Assembly: GCF_965638725.1 (NCBI RefSeq)
Contig: NC_134970.1
Location: 4,841,001-4,905,000, forward strand
Direction: 5' to 3'
DNA length: 64,000 nucleotides
Origin: Aptenodytes patagonicus
Taxonomy: Eukaryota > Chordata > Aves > Sphenisciformes > Spheniscidae
Of the stretch, positions 1 to 13,600 are shown one piece after another. Made by a program: the position numbers and the translations under genes. The notes below the pieces were generated by a model. It was not told where the DNA came from. It was given only the letters and a program-made list of their open reading frames with translations, and ran no database searches. Each line of letters begins with the position of its first letter. Positions within the stretch are counted from its first letter, which is position 1.

Positions 1-1622
1 CGTCCCCAGACGCAGCTGAGGCCTTCCAGTGGCAGCTTCTGTTTGTCACTTGGGAATTTCCGATGAAGAATCGTGGTGTGATTTGATCCATGCATCTCAA
101 ACCGTGTGCTTTAGATGTGAGATTTGCTAATTGAATGTATGAGATAGCCATAGCAGGTTTCACCAAAGGCCACCTTTGCTAAGCACTCTGCCCCTGATGG
201 TGGCCGGCAGCAGATGGTGGAGGATGCTGGGAGAAGCACAAGGAAAGTGTGCTGTGATCCTTCCTCACCTTCGGGTGCTTTGTGGCAGAAGGACTTGTTC
301 AGCCAGCAGTGAGGTCTTTGTAGTTAATAGCCACTGATGAATTTCCAGGTATTTGCCCAGATGCTTTCTGGACCCGCTTACTCAGTTAACATCCAGAGCG
401 TGCTATGGCAAAGAATCTGACAGCTTAACTACATCTGCTTTTGCTTGTATCAAGCCTGCCTATACTAGTTTTAGTTGATAACTTCCTGCTACTGTTACTG
501 GAAGAAATGGTGAACAACCGTTCCCTGTTCATCACCTCCTTGTCACTTAGGATTTTACAGACCTCTCTGGTCATTCCCTCCCATTTCCCTGCTATTTTGA
601 TAGCGGAGGAGTTTTCTGTGTCTTCCCTCATCCCCGCTGACTTTTTTTTTTGATGCTAAAGAAGTAACACAGACCTCCAACAGGAATAGGAAGCAGAGAG
701 AAATGGAGTGCAGTTCTCTGAAAGCCTAATTATGCTGTGAGGTATTGTAAAAATAAATTGAGCTTACGAATTGCATTTTGAACAATTAAGACTTAAGAAA
801 TGCGTGAATGGTGCATGTGAAAAGCTGCACTCTCTGCACTCAGTCAGCCTTTATGCCCACAGTTATCCATTTACATGCATAATGGCTGAAATTCTGCATG
901 CACTTGCAGTTGCACTTTTGCACACTGGGCTCCTCTTACAAATTCTTCCTCTTTGTGCTTTTTAGAGCAAAAATGGATTTTTATCAGTTGATATGAAATG
1001 CCAGATTGTTTAATCTCAGTTGGTACTAACCATAGTTGCATTACATGAATGCAAAAGTTTTTACTGTATTGAAGAGACTTGCTATAAGAGAAATATGGTT
1101 CTACTCTGCCAAGTGACAGTAAAAATGAGCCTGTCTTGCTCATCTGATCTGCTCTGTTTTTAGAGTCAGATCTGCTTAATTTAGTAACAAACATTTGTTC
1201 TCTCTCCTACGAGAACTGCAGAATAAGTGTTGCTATAAGAAAATAAAATGGATCTTTTTGGTTTGTGCAGTCTTCAAAAGAGTTACCTGACTTCCAGTAA
1301 CAGCAGCAATTAATTGTAAACTCTTTAAGGACAAGAACATTCTCCATAAAGGAATATGAAAAATCAGAATTTGACCTGCAGAATATCTATTACTTGTGAT
1401 GGTATGTGAGATCCAAAAGCTAAGCTCAATTTATAGGTCAAGCGGCTGGAATGTCTTTTCACTTGTCTGTGTGAGCCTGTTTGACCTGGATTCGGTGAGA
1501 CATGATGGAGAGTCACTGTGGTCATTTCTCAGAGAAGAACTCTGGGCTCAAATGGTTCCCTGCAATTTCTCAAACTTTCCAATGCAAAGATAACTGTTGT
1601 AACCTCAACTTTATTGTTTCAG
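1..1622 (+). other. BLTP3A: BLTP3A intron, left part (upstream exons outside window)
   Basis: This stretch precedes the first recognisable BLTP3A exon. I found no reading frame resembling the N-terminal chorein exons, so it is read as the 3' part of an intron. It is AT-rich, unremarkable sequence ending in a pyrimidine tract and AG at 1621-1622. No RNA gene or clear transposable element was recognised. Confidence 0.6.
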
Positions 1623-1661
1623 ATCCAGTGGACAAAGCTGAAAACACACCCAATCTGCCTG
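1623..1661 (+). CDS. BLTP3A: BLTP3A exon: end of chorein segment
   Basis: The exon is 39 nt long and encodes IQWTKLKTHPICL, a hallmark of the VPS13-type chorein N-terminus. It follows TTTCAG and ends before GTAATG, with phase 0 at both ends. Although very short, it is unmistakable and is the first coding exon in the window. Confidence 0.9.
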
Positions 1662-4600
1662 GTAATGTTTCCTCTCTTGTTCATCCCTTTTCTTCCTTTA
1701 CTTGAGAAAAGTTTTGCAAAGGGAAACTGTGAAGTGCATACTCAAATTTTCATTTGACCTAAATCCTCTAGGCCCTTCGCACCCAGGGGAAGGGGAGTTC
1801 TGAGAATAGTCCTGTTTGGCGATGAGTGACCTCCCATGAGGCCCACGTTTCACTGCAGGATGGAGCTGGGCTGAGCCCTTAGTGAAGTCCAGGGCAACCT
1901 TGTGCCTGGTTTTTGTTGTTTGTTTTTCCCCCCACTTCTGGGGATTCCAGTTACCCAACAATCCTGGCACTGATGGTGTGAGAGCTTTAACACATGAGAC
2001 TCTTGAAGAGACTCCAGAGCTCGTTTATCCCTGCCCTAGAGTCTCAGACCTAAGGCTGGTAGGCTGAGCTTGAATCTTGGTCTTGTATTTATCGCTCCCA
2101 TGTTCTGTCTTTCCAGTACCTGGATAAAGTGGAGGTAGAGATGCGAACATGCGAAGAGCCTCGGCCACCCAACGGACAGTCTCCCATTGCTCTTGCTGCA
2201 GGTCAAAGGTCAGACCCTGAGCCCTGTGGTTTCTTTTTGACATGCTACTGGGGTACGGGTGGCCGTTGTTCTCGATGGTTAGCCATTGGCCTCTCTGCAC
2301 TCAGGTTTAAGTGGTTCTAATATTACTTATAAACTTTGGGGTCTCTCTGTATGTGGTCTACACCTACCAGGCCTTTTATTGTAACGGGTGATGACTTTGA
2401 GGGATCTTCTCTTTGCAGTGAATATGGCTTTGCTGAAAAGGTCGTGGAGGGGATGTTTATTGTTGTCAATTCCATCACCATCAAGATTCACTCCAAGGCC
2501 TTTCATGCTTCTTTTGAGCTATGGCAGCTCCAAGGCTACAGTGTCAACCCAAATTGGCAACAGAGTGACTTGCGACTCACCCGCATTACTGATCCGCAGA
2601 GAGGAGAGGTAAGGGTCGTCTTATGTTGCCTGTCATAACGTGCACAGAAGAGTGGCACTTGTGCTACCCCTCTGGGGTAATCAGGCTGTTGTCTGAATTC
2701 TCATACAGTGACGGTACGGAGCTTCGGTGAGCTTGCCTACCATTTGCTGGAACAGGGTGGCTGAGAGCTGACTTGTGTTCAGGGCTTTCTCTGAGCTCTT
2801 CTAATCTGAGAGAATGAAACTGGAGAAGCTCTGAACGCCCTTGTGGTTTGTCTGGTTTAAAACTCAGTGTGAGAGGGTGGGTTAGATGTTACCTGGGGCA
2901 TGATTTTGTTTTTGTACTGGGATCACAGAAGAAAAGTGCGTTGAATGATTTTCTGTGGCCTTGTTTCATTCCACATCTTCTAAGCGTTTAGTTTATTCCT
3001 TGAAGTTGTTGAAAATCTCAGTGTTTTCCCATTTTTCTCCTTCTGGGTAGGTTTTGACGTTCAAAGAGCTCACCTGGCAGACACTTCGGATAGAAGCAGA
3101 TGCCACTGACAATGGCGATCAGGATCCAGTTACGACTCCTCTGAGACTCATTACCAACCAGGGGAGGATCCAGATCTCTCTCAAGAGAAGGGTGAGAGTT
3201 TCCTCCGTACTTTGCAGGATACAGTCTGGTGCAGTGATGATGCATATTTCCTCCCACGTTCCTCAGCAACCGTTCTTTTCCTTCACAGATGTTGAGCCCA
3301 AGCTGCTATATCGCTCTGTGTTTTCTGTTGGAGACAGCTGTGTTCTTACCAAATGTCAAAGCAGTTTATTTCCCAGGGGAGGATAACATGTATGGAGCAA
3401 GCTTTTAAATCTGTTGGAACATCCCAAGGAGAGCTGTTATCTCTTTACCGGGAGATTAAAGCCTGGTAGCCTTATTTTTAGCTGTCAACGTAAATGTGAT
3501 GATTAAAAAAAAAAAAAAAAATTAAACCATCTCTTTTTTTTTTTAACCCAGTGAGCAATTTGCCTCCTAAGGAGGAGGTAGCTTTGATTTACTTTCCTTC
3601 TCAGAGGAGGTACTGTGGACATCCACCAGATAAGTTAACTTCTCTCTCAGATGAGTTTCAGAGCAGCATCTCTTGTTTCTGCTACAGCTTCTGTGTATTA
3701 TGAAGAATGTATGTATATGGTTGCAATTCTTAAAGCCCCTGACTCCTCCTTGCTGTTTCAGACCAAAGATTGCAATGTGATGGCATCTAAGCTGATGTTT
3801 CTGCTTGATGACCTGCTCTGGGTGCTGACAGACTCTCAGCTGAAAGCAATGATGAAATATGCAGAGTCTTTGAGTGAAGCCATGGAGAAGTCTGCACAGC
3901 AGAGGAAAAGCTTGGCACCAGAGTCTGTACAGGTGAGCGAGTCATGATTTGGATGTTGGTCTGCCAGGAAAAAGGAAAAGACAAGGTGAAAGAGACGGTT
4001 TCTGTTTGTGTGGCATCTGGCCCTTGCTCACAGAGCATCTCCCTGATGGGAACTGGTAGGCTTACCTGGTGTCAGGTCAGCTTCGCGTGGATTGTGGGCT
4101 ATTGTTGGGTAATGAAGTGACCAAAGGAGTTGGATTCATTGCCCGTAAGCGCTAGAGGCTGTTCATACGTAGTCACAGGCTAGATTCTGTCTGATGACGG
4201 GGTAAAAGTGGTATTAAGTTGCATGGCTTTCAGGATTTGGCTGGCACATGGAAAGTTGCAGAGGGTCCCAAGAGGATTTGATTTGGTAATAAGCAATAAA
4301 TATGTTCTAGAAATAATCTTTTCTGTCTCTGAATGACAATCTGCATAGGCCTGGGGGAAGGGACTGGTATAATAAATGATGACATAAAACCATAGCGAGC
4401 TGTGATGCTCAAGGGAAAACACTGGCATCCAATTTCACTGTTGTTGTTTGGGTTTCTTTTTTTTTCTTCCTAATACTCTGGAGAGAGCTCTTGATTTTTG
4501 CAATTGTTCTTTGGTTCGCATATAGCTTAGCAGTGTATGAGAACCTTAGAACAGCTGCTTCTGCCAGTAACCTTGAACTTCCCTTACCACTTTCTTTGTT

Positions 4601-7600
4601 TTCAAAATGCTGTGCTGAGTAATTGATGAATGTCACAGGATAAATACATAGGGCAGAGCACAGAAGATGTTTTCAGAGACAAGGATGAGGGGAAGAGGAA
4701 TATCGCTGCTGGTGGTGGAAGCTCCGGGGAAGGCGGGCTATGCACATAGTGCAGTGAGATTACATAGAAGGATCAGGAATACTTAGCCCTTTTTGTCCAG
4801 GAGTCTTAAAGCATGTTTCGAGATAAGTGAACAGTAGCTTGATGTAGAGGAGGCAAAAGCACAGAAAAAGTTTTGCTCATGAGAACCTAGGAAAGGATCC
4901 AGATTTCCGGACTCCCAATTCAATTTCTATAAATTGATGCCTTGAAGTCTGGAAGATTGCGTGAGTTGGTTTTAATTGCATTATAACCTCTTTTCTCTTC
5001 TCTTTTCTCTTCTCTTTTCTCTTCTCTTTTCTCTTCTCTTTTCTCTTCTCTTTTCTCTTCTCTTTTCTCTTCTCTTTTCTCTTCTCTTTTCTCTTCTCTT
5101 TTCTCTTCTCTTTTCTCTTCTCTTTTCTCTTCTCTTTTCTCTTCTCTTTTCTCTTCTCTTTTCTCTTCTCTTTTCTCTTCTCTTTTCTCTTCTCTTTTCT
5201 CTTCTCTTTTCTCTTCTCTTTTCTCTTCTCTTTTCTCTTCTCTTTTCTCTTCTCTTTTCTCTTCTCTTTTCTCTTCTCTTTTCTCTTCTCTTTTCTCTTC
5301 TCTTTTCTCTTCTCTTTTCTCTTCTCTTTTCTCTTCTCTTTTCTCTTCTCTTTTCTCTTCTCCCCCCTCCCCTTGCTTTCTCTTAGTTCTTACCGAGCTT
5401 GTCTCTCTCTAATAGATCACACCGCCTGCTCCAAGTACCCAGCAGTCCTGGTCTCAGCCGTTTGGAGTCAGCCCAAATGCAAGTAGCATTGGTCAATACT
5501 TTGATAAGCATGACATGAAAGAGTCATCGTACCACCTCCTTATCTCACGCTTGGATCTGCATATCTGCGATGACAGCCACACTCGAGAGTCAGGTAACTG
5601 TGAGAGCAGCATCAGGAGGACACTGCAGGAGGAAAACATTAATCCAGTCATCAATTTTCTCTCTTGAAGGAGAATTTTTCTTTTGAAAACAAACATCTTT
5701 CATGTTACTCTTTCCCAGTGAGGCAATAGGCAGTTGTTCAGGCTGATGGAGAGATCAGTTCTGTATGTCTGAACTAGGTATTGGAAAATTTTTTCTTGGC
5801 TCCGTGGGACAAACATGGGAAAGTCCATCAGTGGACGTGGTTGCCAGTGACCTAGTTGAAGTGATAGAGGATATGCTCTAGGAACAATCTGGTATTGAGC
5901 AATGGGAATAAAGTGTGATTGTTCCACTTGGTGAGAAAATGTTTTGACAGTGTTCAGGACATTCGCAGTAGCATAGCTACAAGGATTCTCTGCCACCTTT
6001 GACAGACCATTCCCCTGCCTACCACGTTCTTTTCAAGCAAGGCTTTGCTAACTAGTGTCTCTTTCACTCCTCGCTCCCCGCTACTGAGATGTACTTCTAA
6101 GTACTTTTTTCTCTTTTCAGGCAAATGTACCCCCCTTTCTCTGCATAGCCATCTCTGATCCAAGTTGTACTGTCTGTTTCTACACATCTTCCCTTTAACA
6201 AAGAAAAAAAAACCTCCTACCCATGTCCATCACTATTCCAGATATCTTTGGATTGGTCTGTGTATCACTGTCTCCTGAGCTGCTGTTATCAACATCTTAG
6301 CTCAGTTTTGTTGCCTTTATTTCACTGGCCCTACCAGCAAGCGTTGGAAACGCAAGTGCTGGTTATTGTAGTGGGAAGTGTAATTGATAGGGGCCTGGGA
6401 AACAATGGGATCTTGCATTTTGGTATTTGAGATTCTAGGCCTGGTTCTTATGGTATGAATTGTTGGCCTGTTACATTTAGTTGTCCTTTTCCTTGCCTAG
6501 GACGAGATTTTGATACAGCTTTCTAAGATGATACCCTAATACTGTCCATGATGACAAACCTGTAGTGGCAATCAAAGCAATGTTGTTCTGAGTTCTCCTG
6601 GATCAGGGCGTGGATTGCAGAGCTGATCATGGTTTTCTTTGTTCTGTTTTCCGCAGGCACTTTGAAGCATGGGATGCTGGGAGGTGCCATGCAGCTGACC
6701 TTCAGGAGGATGGCTTTTGACTATTACCCTTTCCACAGGGCAGGTAGGGGAGCGTGTGGCCTCCCAACTTGAGAAGGGGGATAAAAAAGAATTGAAGAAC
6801 AGTGATGCTATATGGCTTCAGGCAGGACTGGAAGAAAGTCTACACAAAGGACTTGGGACTTAAATCCTCGTGGGCGGGGTTAATCTAATTTACCTGTTGG
6901 TGGATGGCTGACAAGTTTCTGGCAGCGCAGAGTACAAAGAGAGGAATAAGTTGCTGTCTGTTGTAAAGACGTAAAGTTGAAACTTTGGATTCCATTTCAG
7001 TTGCTTAAGCTCTGGATCTGGTTCTTACATGTGCCTAATCAATTTGGAAGGGTTATAGGATGTATCCCAGGAGAAAATCTGTTTGTGGTTAACTGAAGAA
7101 TCAAGGAAAAGTGACCTTGGCATTCTTCCCAACACCTGAATTTGAAACACTTGCTGGTAGGACCAGCTCTGTTGTGTGAAAGCCTGCACTTGTTTCACAA
7201 GCACTTAGTATGCTGTGTATTGCGTATTCCAGATGTGGTATCTATAATAAAGAGGAATGCTGTATAGATTTGCATACATTTGAGGGGCACAGGAGGATTG
7301 TGTGTATCCAGGAACCTCATTTTAAAGCCAGGATATTTGCTTTCATGCAGGAGATGCCTGCAAGCATTGGGTGAGGTACAGTGAAGCAATGGAAACACGA
7401 GGACAGTGGGCGAAGAAGTTGGTCAGTGAATTTCAAAGCAAGATTGAGAAGCTTTATGAAGAAATGGACCCTGCATTTGCCAGGACTCCGCTTTCCCCCT
7501 TCAAAAGGAAACCAGGTAATGGCATGTGTTAAAACTCTTAGTAAAGCAGGAGATGGTAATAATTTTGCTCCATCTACCAATATCTCTAGTTACCTCTCCC

Positions 7601-10600
7601 CAGTTTAGCAGGCTGATTTGTTGGTGCAGAAATCCATAGCACACTAAAAATCATAAATATAATGGCAAAGGAAAGTGGCTATCATACTGGAATAACGCTG
7701 CAGCAAGAATGGACAGACTGTAGTGGTAACTTTTCTAGCTAATTTATTGAGTTTTTCCATAAGTGAGTGTATAAGGAGTAAATTAAATACTTAAAGCCTG
7801 GCTGAAGAATGTGTTCTCTTGAGCATACTCATCTTTCACAGTGTTCTTCCTTCAAAAGTCCTAAGTTTGGTTTTCTTCCCCTGCCTATCTGTGCCTCTGT
7901 TTCTAATTTTGGGGCTGTTAATTCTGCTCTGTAAGCACATGTGTTGGTATTGATGGTGAAGTTTGCTGCAAAGGAAATGAGCAAAACCCCACTGGTTCTG
8001 CTTTTCCATCCCCACAGATACTTCGTTGAGTCCTCATAGAAGTCCCTTAGAGAAAGGCCGTGTACCTCCCACAAGTTTGCCACGACTCCGGCACCCTCCC
8101 TGGAACCGGCTTCGATCCAGCTGTGTGGTCGTTCGAGTGGATGACTTGGACATTCACCAGGTAGGGATTTGAGCAGTGTCTGGAGGTGTTCACATCATTT
8201 TTAAAAAAAGAAATTTAATCTGATATGATTCAAATAACTCATGCAAATCTCATGTCATCCAAGACAATCAAAACTCTGCCCAGACAACCCGAATGCCGTT
8301 ATGTTGCATGTAAAACTTTTAAACCAAGTATGAACTGCTGATAATTTTCATGTTCAGAGGAAATTGCATGCATAACCACAGAGTTTCTGGCACCCTGTGT
8401 CTGTTCACATCTAAACTTGCATCAAGCATTAGGCAGGCCCAGGGCAAAAGATTTCATGCATTTGAGAAGTTAGTGAGGATATGGATTTTTGACAGAGGAG
8501 GAGTAAGTCTTACCTCATCCTTTCTGACCCAGGACAGAAAGCATCACTAGACTGGATCAGGCCCTACATCCATAGACCCTGTAACCATTGCAAGAGCATA
8601 ATCAGTACCGGATACTATAATGGACTTACCAACGTGCTGTTAATCTGGAAGAAAGCTATAATAGATTTCAGTTCTGTTTATTCACGTCGCCTAATTCTTA
8701 CTGTCATGGCTCTTACTAGCAGTGACGGGAGACATAAAGAACGAAATTCCTTCAAAGGAGAGGAGTTGGCAATATTAGTAGGTAGAAAAAAAGTTTTATT
8801 TTTACTTGAAAGCAGAGTATGTTTGATGTGTAAATGAGACGGATTGAATACGGGAGACTGCAGGGTTACTGGGACACTGTTTTGCCAAATCTGAATTCTG
8901 CACAACTGCATACCATTGTGTTTTCAGGTTTCTACAGCTGGTCAACAAAGTAAGAAACCCTCCACCTTGCTTTCATGTAGTAGAAAATTCTTCAAACTTC
9001 CCGATCAGGTCTCTGCAATCCATATTGAATTCACAGAGTATTACTTCCCAGACAATCAGGACTTTCCAGGTAATACACCAAGGTTAGCACCTTCTTTCAT
9101 AAGTTTCTTAAAGAATCAGTCAACTCTTAATTTAGGTGTGTTAACCCTGTTACATATTCTCTGGGTGTCCATTTTTGTTTAGTTTTCTGATGTTTGCCTT
9201 TAATATTTTTTTTTTTTTGCCTGTGGGAAAGTGGGATAGTTTGCCTGGTGTAGAGTGCTTTGCGTGCTCTGCAGCTGGCTTGATGTGAGACCTGGAACAC
9301 CTCGTTTCTCTGGTGCACCACAGTTTCTCCCTTTCATCAAGAGATCTGTCTTCCAGTGGGTGTTGAAGTCCTCTGCGTTGGTACTGTCAGTACAGGTTAT
9401 GCACTGAGCTGCAGACCACTTGAAGTGCATTTTCTGCTATTATTAATCTGTCTTGATTCTGTTTCATTCTAGTTCCATGCCCAAACCTGTATGTACAGCT
9501 GAATGGCCTGATGCTTACCCTGGATACAGCAAGCGTGCTCTGGATAAACCTCTTCTGTCTGGATCTTTATCGCAGCTTGGAGCAGTTCAAAGCCATCTAC
9601 AAGCTGGAGGACTCAGGCAAACATGATGAGCATTTTGATGTTCGACTGGATGGCTTCCGGATGAAGGTACCATTCATTTCCTTCCTTTCCCAGTCTTCGG
9701 TGTTCTCTCCCTCCCTGTCGTGGAAGGAACATGGGACCAGGACATAGCTGGAGTCCAGAATGAGAAAACAAAACCTCTGCCTTTCTCTACCTTTCTTCTG
9801 TTTACCGCTTGTGTTAGTTTTGTTTTGATCTGTGGGCCATAAAACAGGTGCTTGAGTTCTAGTCCAGAATAGGCAGGCAAGTCAGTATTTACGAAAACAG
9901 TTTCAAGGAGAAATTGATGGTTCAAGGAGTCAAAAGCTGTTTTCTGGCCCTTGGAAACCACTCTGACTCTCATACCGTTCCTGATGGGCCTACGTCTGCT
10001 GCATTGACATCCTATGGTGTTTGTCATTGACTACCCTTGTTAGCAGTTTTGCTGGGAGGCTTAAAAGCCTGAAAGTGTAGTAGGTCCTTGCAGAGAAAGA
10101 TCAAAGTCAACGTTGTAAGCTGAGCTGCTACTACATAAGCCATGGATGGTAAAAGAACCTGAAATAAAACTCAGCTTAAATTCCCTCATGTCTGATTCCT
10201 CTTCCCTGATTTGTGAATTTTATTTAATTTTTCAGATAGGGATAAACTGAGAGTCTAGTCCAGCTCTTGGGATTTTAGTAGAGACCAAGACTTCTCAATT
10301 GTTTAGATATATTCCACAGCTGACCTTCCGTGTAAATGGCCAGGACAAGCCTCTATTAATTTCCCTTCTCACCACTTCACTAGTAATGTCTTTCTCCTCC
10401 ATGTAGCTTAACATCCCCGTGGAGAAGAAAGTCACTGACCATCAAGATCGTCCACAGACACTCTGCATTTGCACATCGGAGATGACTGCCACCAACACCC
10501 GCCATGCTCCCTTCTGCAGCTGCCAGGACCTCCAGAGCCTCTTCCGTAAATTTGCCAGTTCAGAATTCTTCCACTCCAGCTACACTAAGTTCCCAAGGTC

Positions 10601-13600
10601 TCAGGACAATTTCGGCCTCCTCCACACCCTTTTCTTGCGCCATGCATATGAGGTGGATGATAGGCTTCAGAAGCATCCAGGCTTTCCCCAGCTACTACAC
10701 AAAACCTCTGCCTCTGAAGATCTGTGGTCTATGAATTTCACTGAGCTTTCCCTGGACTTCGAGGGGGCTGAAAGCTCAAAGAGCAGAGCCCTTAGCTTTA
10801 TTGACCCTTTTCCCCTTTCCATTTGGGCCTGCCTTCCCAAGAGATGGGGGCAAGCTCAGATATCTAAACAACAGGCATTGGCTGCCTCTGAGTTGAAAAT
10901 CAAGCCTTCTGCCAGCTTTAGCAATCACTCCAAGAATGATAACCTTTCCAGAGAACATGGGGTTTGTCAAAGATCAAAGACTGACCAGGATCTGAAGAAC
11001 ATCTACAAGGTCCCAGAGACAATGGATGTCTTGGGAGAATCTGACTGTGAAATTGATGATGGAGTAGATGATAAAGAGCTGGAAGCCTCTGCCGATATCC
11101 ATGTGCTTGTGTCCTCATCTGTTCATGTCAAAGTTCGTCTCAACCACTACCAATACTTGGTGCTGCTCAGGATGAAAGAAGTTCTGCAAACACTACAGGA
11201 GCAGTTGGCCCAAGATACCCAGGAAGTGACTGGGTCTCCTTTAGATTCCATGTCTGCTTGTGTAGGAGTTATGTTCCACAGTGCTGAAGTGGCCCTACTC
11301 ATGAACCCTGCACCAGGCTCTGTCTTGGAACCCAGATCCCTTGACTCGGACACAACAAGCCTGATCGAGTCTGAGCTCTCACCTTCAGACAGCAAGGAGG
11401 GGCTCGTGGCTGAAGAGAAGGAGCTGAAATCAGAGACCAGCTCAGAGAAGGGAGTATGCAGTACCTCAGCGGTCCCAGAGGACAGTGGGATTGAAAATAC
11501 AGGTACCGGTGTAACCAGCGTACCGCTGGAGAGACTCCCAAGATCCGCAAGTGATGGAGCTCTGAGTACAGCTCCGCATAGTAAGAGCATAGAGGAGAAA
11601 GGTTTGATAGAGGAAGCACGTGAAGCTGTGGAAGCCCTGGCTACAGAAAGACCGGCAGAGACCAGCAGCCATCCTCAGAGCCCTTCTGCCCTCCCTTCTA
11701 GCCCAACCTCAGACACGCAGCCCCTGGGGAGAGGAAACATCACTCTCAATGGCCAGGCAGAACTCATCCCTTTGAAGAACATAGAGGTGGAGTTGTCTAG
11801 TGCACTGCATATCACAAAGGATGCCACGAAGGAAGCTCTGCATGTGACTATGGACCTCACCAAAGAAGCCATGTCTATAACAAAAGACGCTCTGAGCCTG
11901 AGCCGGGAGAAAATGACCTCCACCATGCAGAAAATGCTCTCTCTCCCTCCAGCCAAGTAAGTGGGCCATCCTCCTGTGCTTCACGATAGCAGCAGCAGGG
12001 CTGCTGGGAAGGGGGGAAACGTAGGCCAGCTGCTCCCTTTCTTTCCATGTCATTTGGATTAGAGAATAGGTTAGATCTTCATCTCTTGGGGATGGTCTAA
12101 GTACACTAAAGTCTGACTTGCAAGTGTTCAGAGTCCAGCCCAATATCTGTATAATCTGGAGGCTAAGCTGTTTGCCTTTATCACTTTTTTTTTTTTGGTA
12201 GGGATTCTGTGCCCAAAGCAGAAGAGGGAGCAGTGACTCCAGGCGGGGGTGGCAGCAGCCGAATGCGTTTCTTTTCCATGAAGAGGACAGCATCCCAGCA
12301 TTCCTTTGACGCCACATCTGTGGATGGGAGCGGCCCTGAGGATGGGCTCTCCGTGGACAGCGATGGCAGTGACGGCTTTGTGATGCTCACAGACTCTGGT
12401 AACAAGCGCTTGGCTTTATCCTCTCCCCCTCTCTTATTTCACATCAGTGAACAGTTTTCTGCCATGGGCAACTGAGTCATGGTGTCTTGTGCCACTCCTT
12501 TTTGAAGGTCATGAGTAGTTCACCCACAATGGCTCTTTCTGCTTTTATAGGTGCCTTTTCTTTGAGATGAGGAGTATAAATGAGTGGGGAGGGTGACCCC
12601 TGCACATAACAGCGGTGTTCTAAGGCATTTGGCCGTACTAGAGCAAGGACTGTAAATGTGTGCGGGTGGGTGGATGGTACATAGCATTTAGGAAGGGTTT
12701 AGTAAGGGCTGGTTGGAAATAGGGTACACTGAGCATTTCAGTGGACGTCTTTCACTTCAGCTCTGTATTGCTTAAATTCATCTGAGGAGCTGGAGAGAGT
12801 TCCCTAGAGGATGGTATAGGCTGATAGGCCATGAGATTCAGGCAGGTGCTGAGATCAGGACTTCTTAAAACCAGAAAAAGAAACAGAATCGAGTTCTTGT
12901 TACTTCCATTTCAGAAGCCAGCCTGGACCCCCTTCCCTCCGGGCATCTTCCTCAGATCCACAATGACACAGGCAGTAGAACAAGCCTGATGGCAGAGGAC
13001 GAGGGTGTAGCGTCTCCTGAAATAAACAGCTCGACTTCACAGAGTGAAGACCCCAGCCTTCAGCTGGTCAGAGTTCTGTTCCTTTTCACTGTAATATTGT
13101 CTCTAAGTGAAACTGGAAGCGAACCGTGAGGTGGTGTTTGTTTTAATACGTGAGCTTGTCGCTCGCTGTTTCAGGTGTCTGTCCTCGTGTTGAAGATGAA
13201 TGAGGTGAACTGTGGAATAGAAGCACGAGGTGATGATTTGTCTGTTGCTTTACAAGTAATGAACGTGGTTCCAGAGCAACTGAACAACGTTGGAATGTGG
13301 CAGTACCTGCGTGGCTATCTGGGTAAGTCACTAGCTCTTGGAGTCTGCTGCTTTTATAGCTGCACTCTTATAACTGGCTTTTATACTGGCCACCCTTGGG
13401 GAATATTCCATTTTGATTGGTACTTCAATGTTAATGTTTAGTGTACTTAGGATTGAATACGACTTGTGCGTGACTGAATGTGAATCCTAAGAATCTTTCT
13501 GTCAGTGGTCCAAATCTGGTATTTGAAAGATGTTTCCAGAGTCCCTACACAGTCAAGCTCTATGGTGCCTAGTAATCATTGACTGGGGTTTTTTTAATTG

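Noticed and set aside
4976-5386. A 136-codon frame encoding repeated Leu-Leu-Phe-Ser
   Set aside because: It is a translation of the 12-bp intronic mirror repeat with no flanking coding signal.
10200-10280. TTTTTCAGATAGGGATAAACTGAG resembling a reverse MIR block
   Set aside because: Only one consensus block is recognisable, too little to call a repeat.
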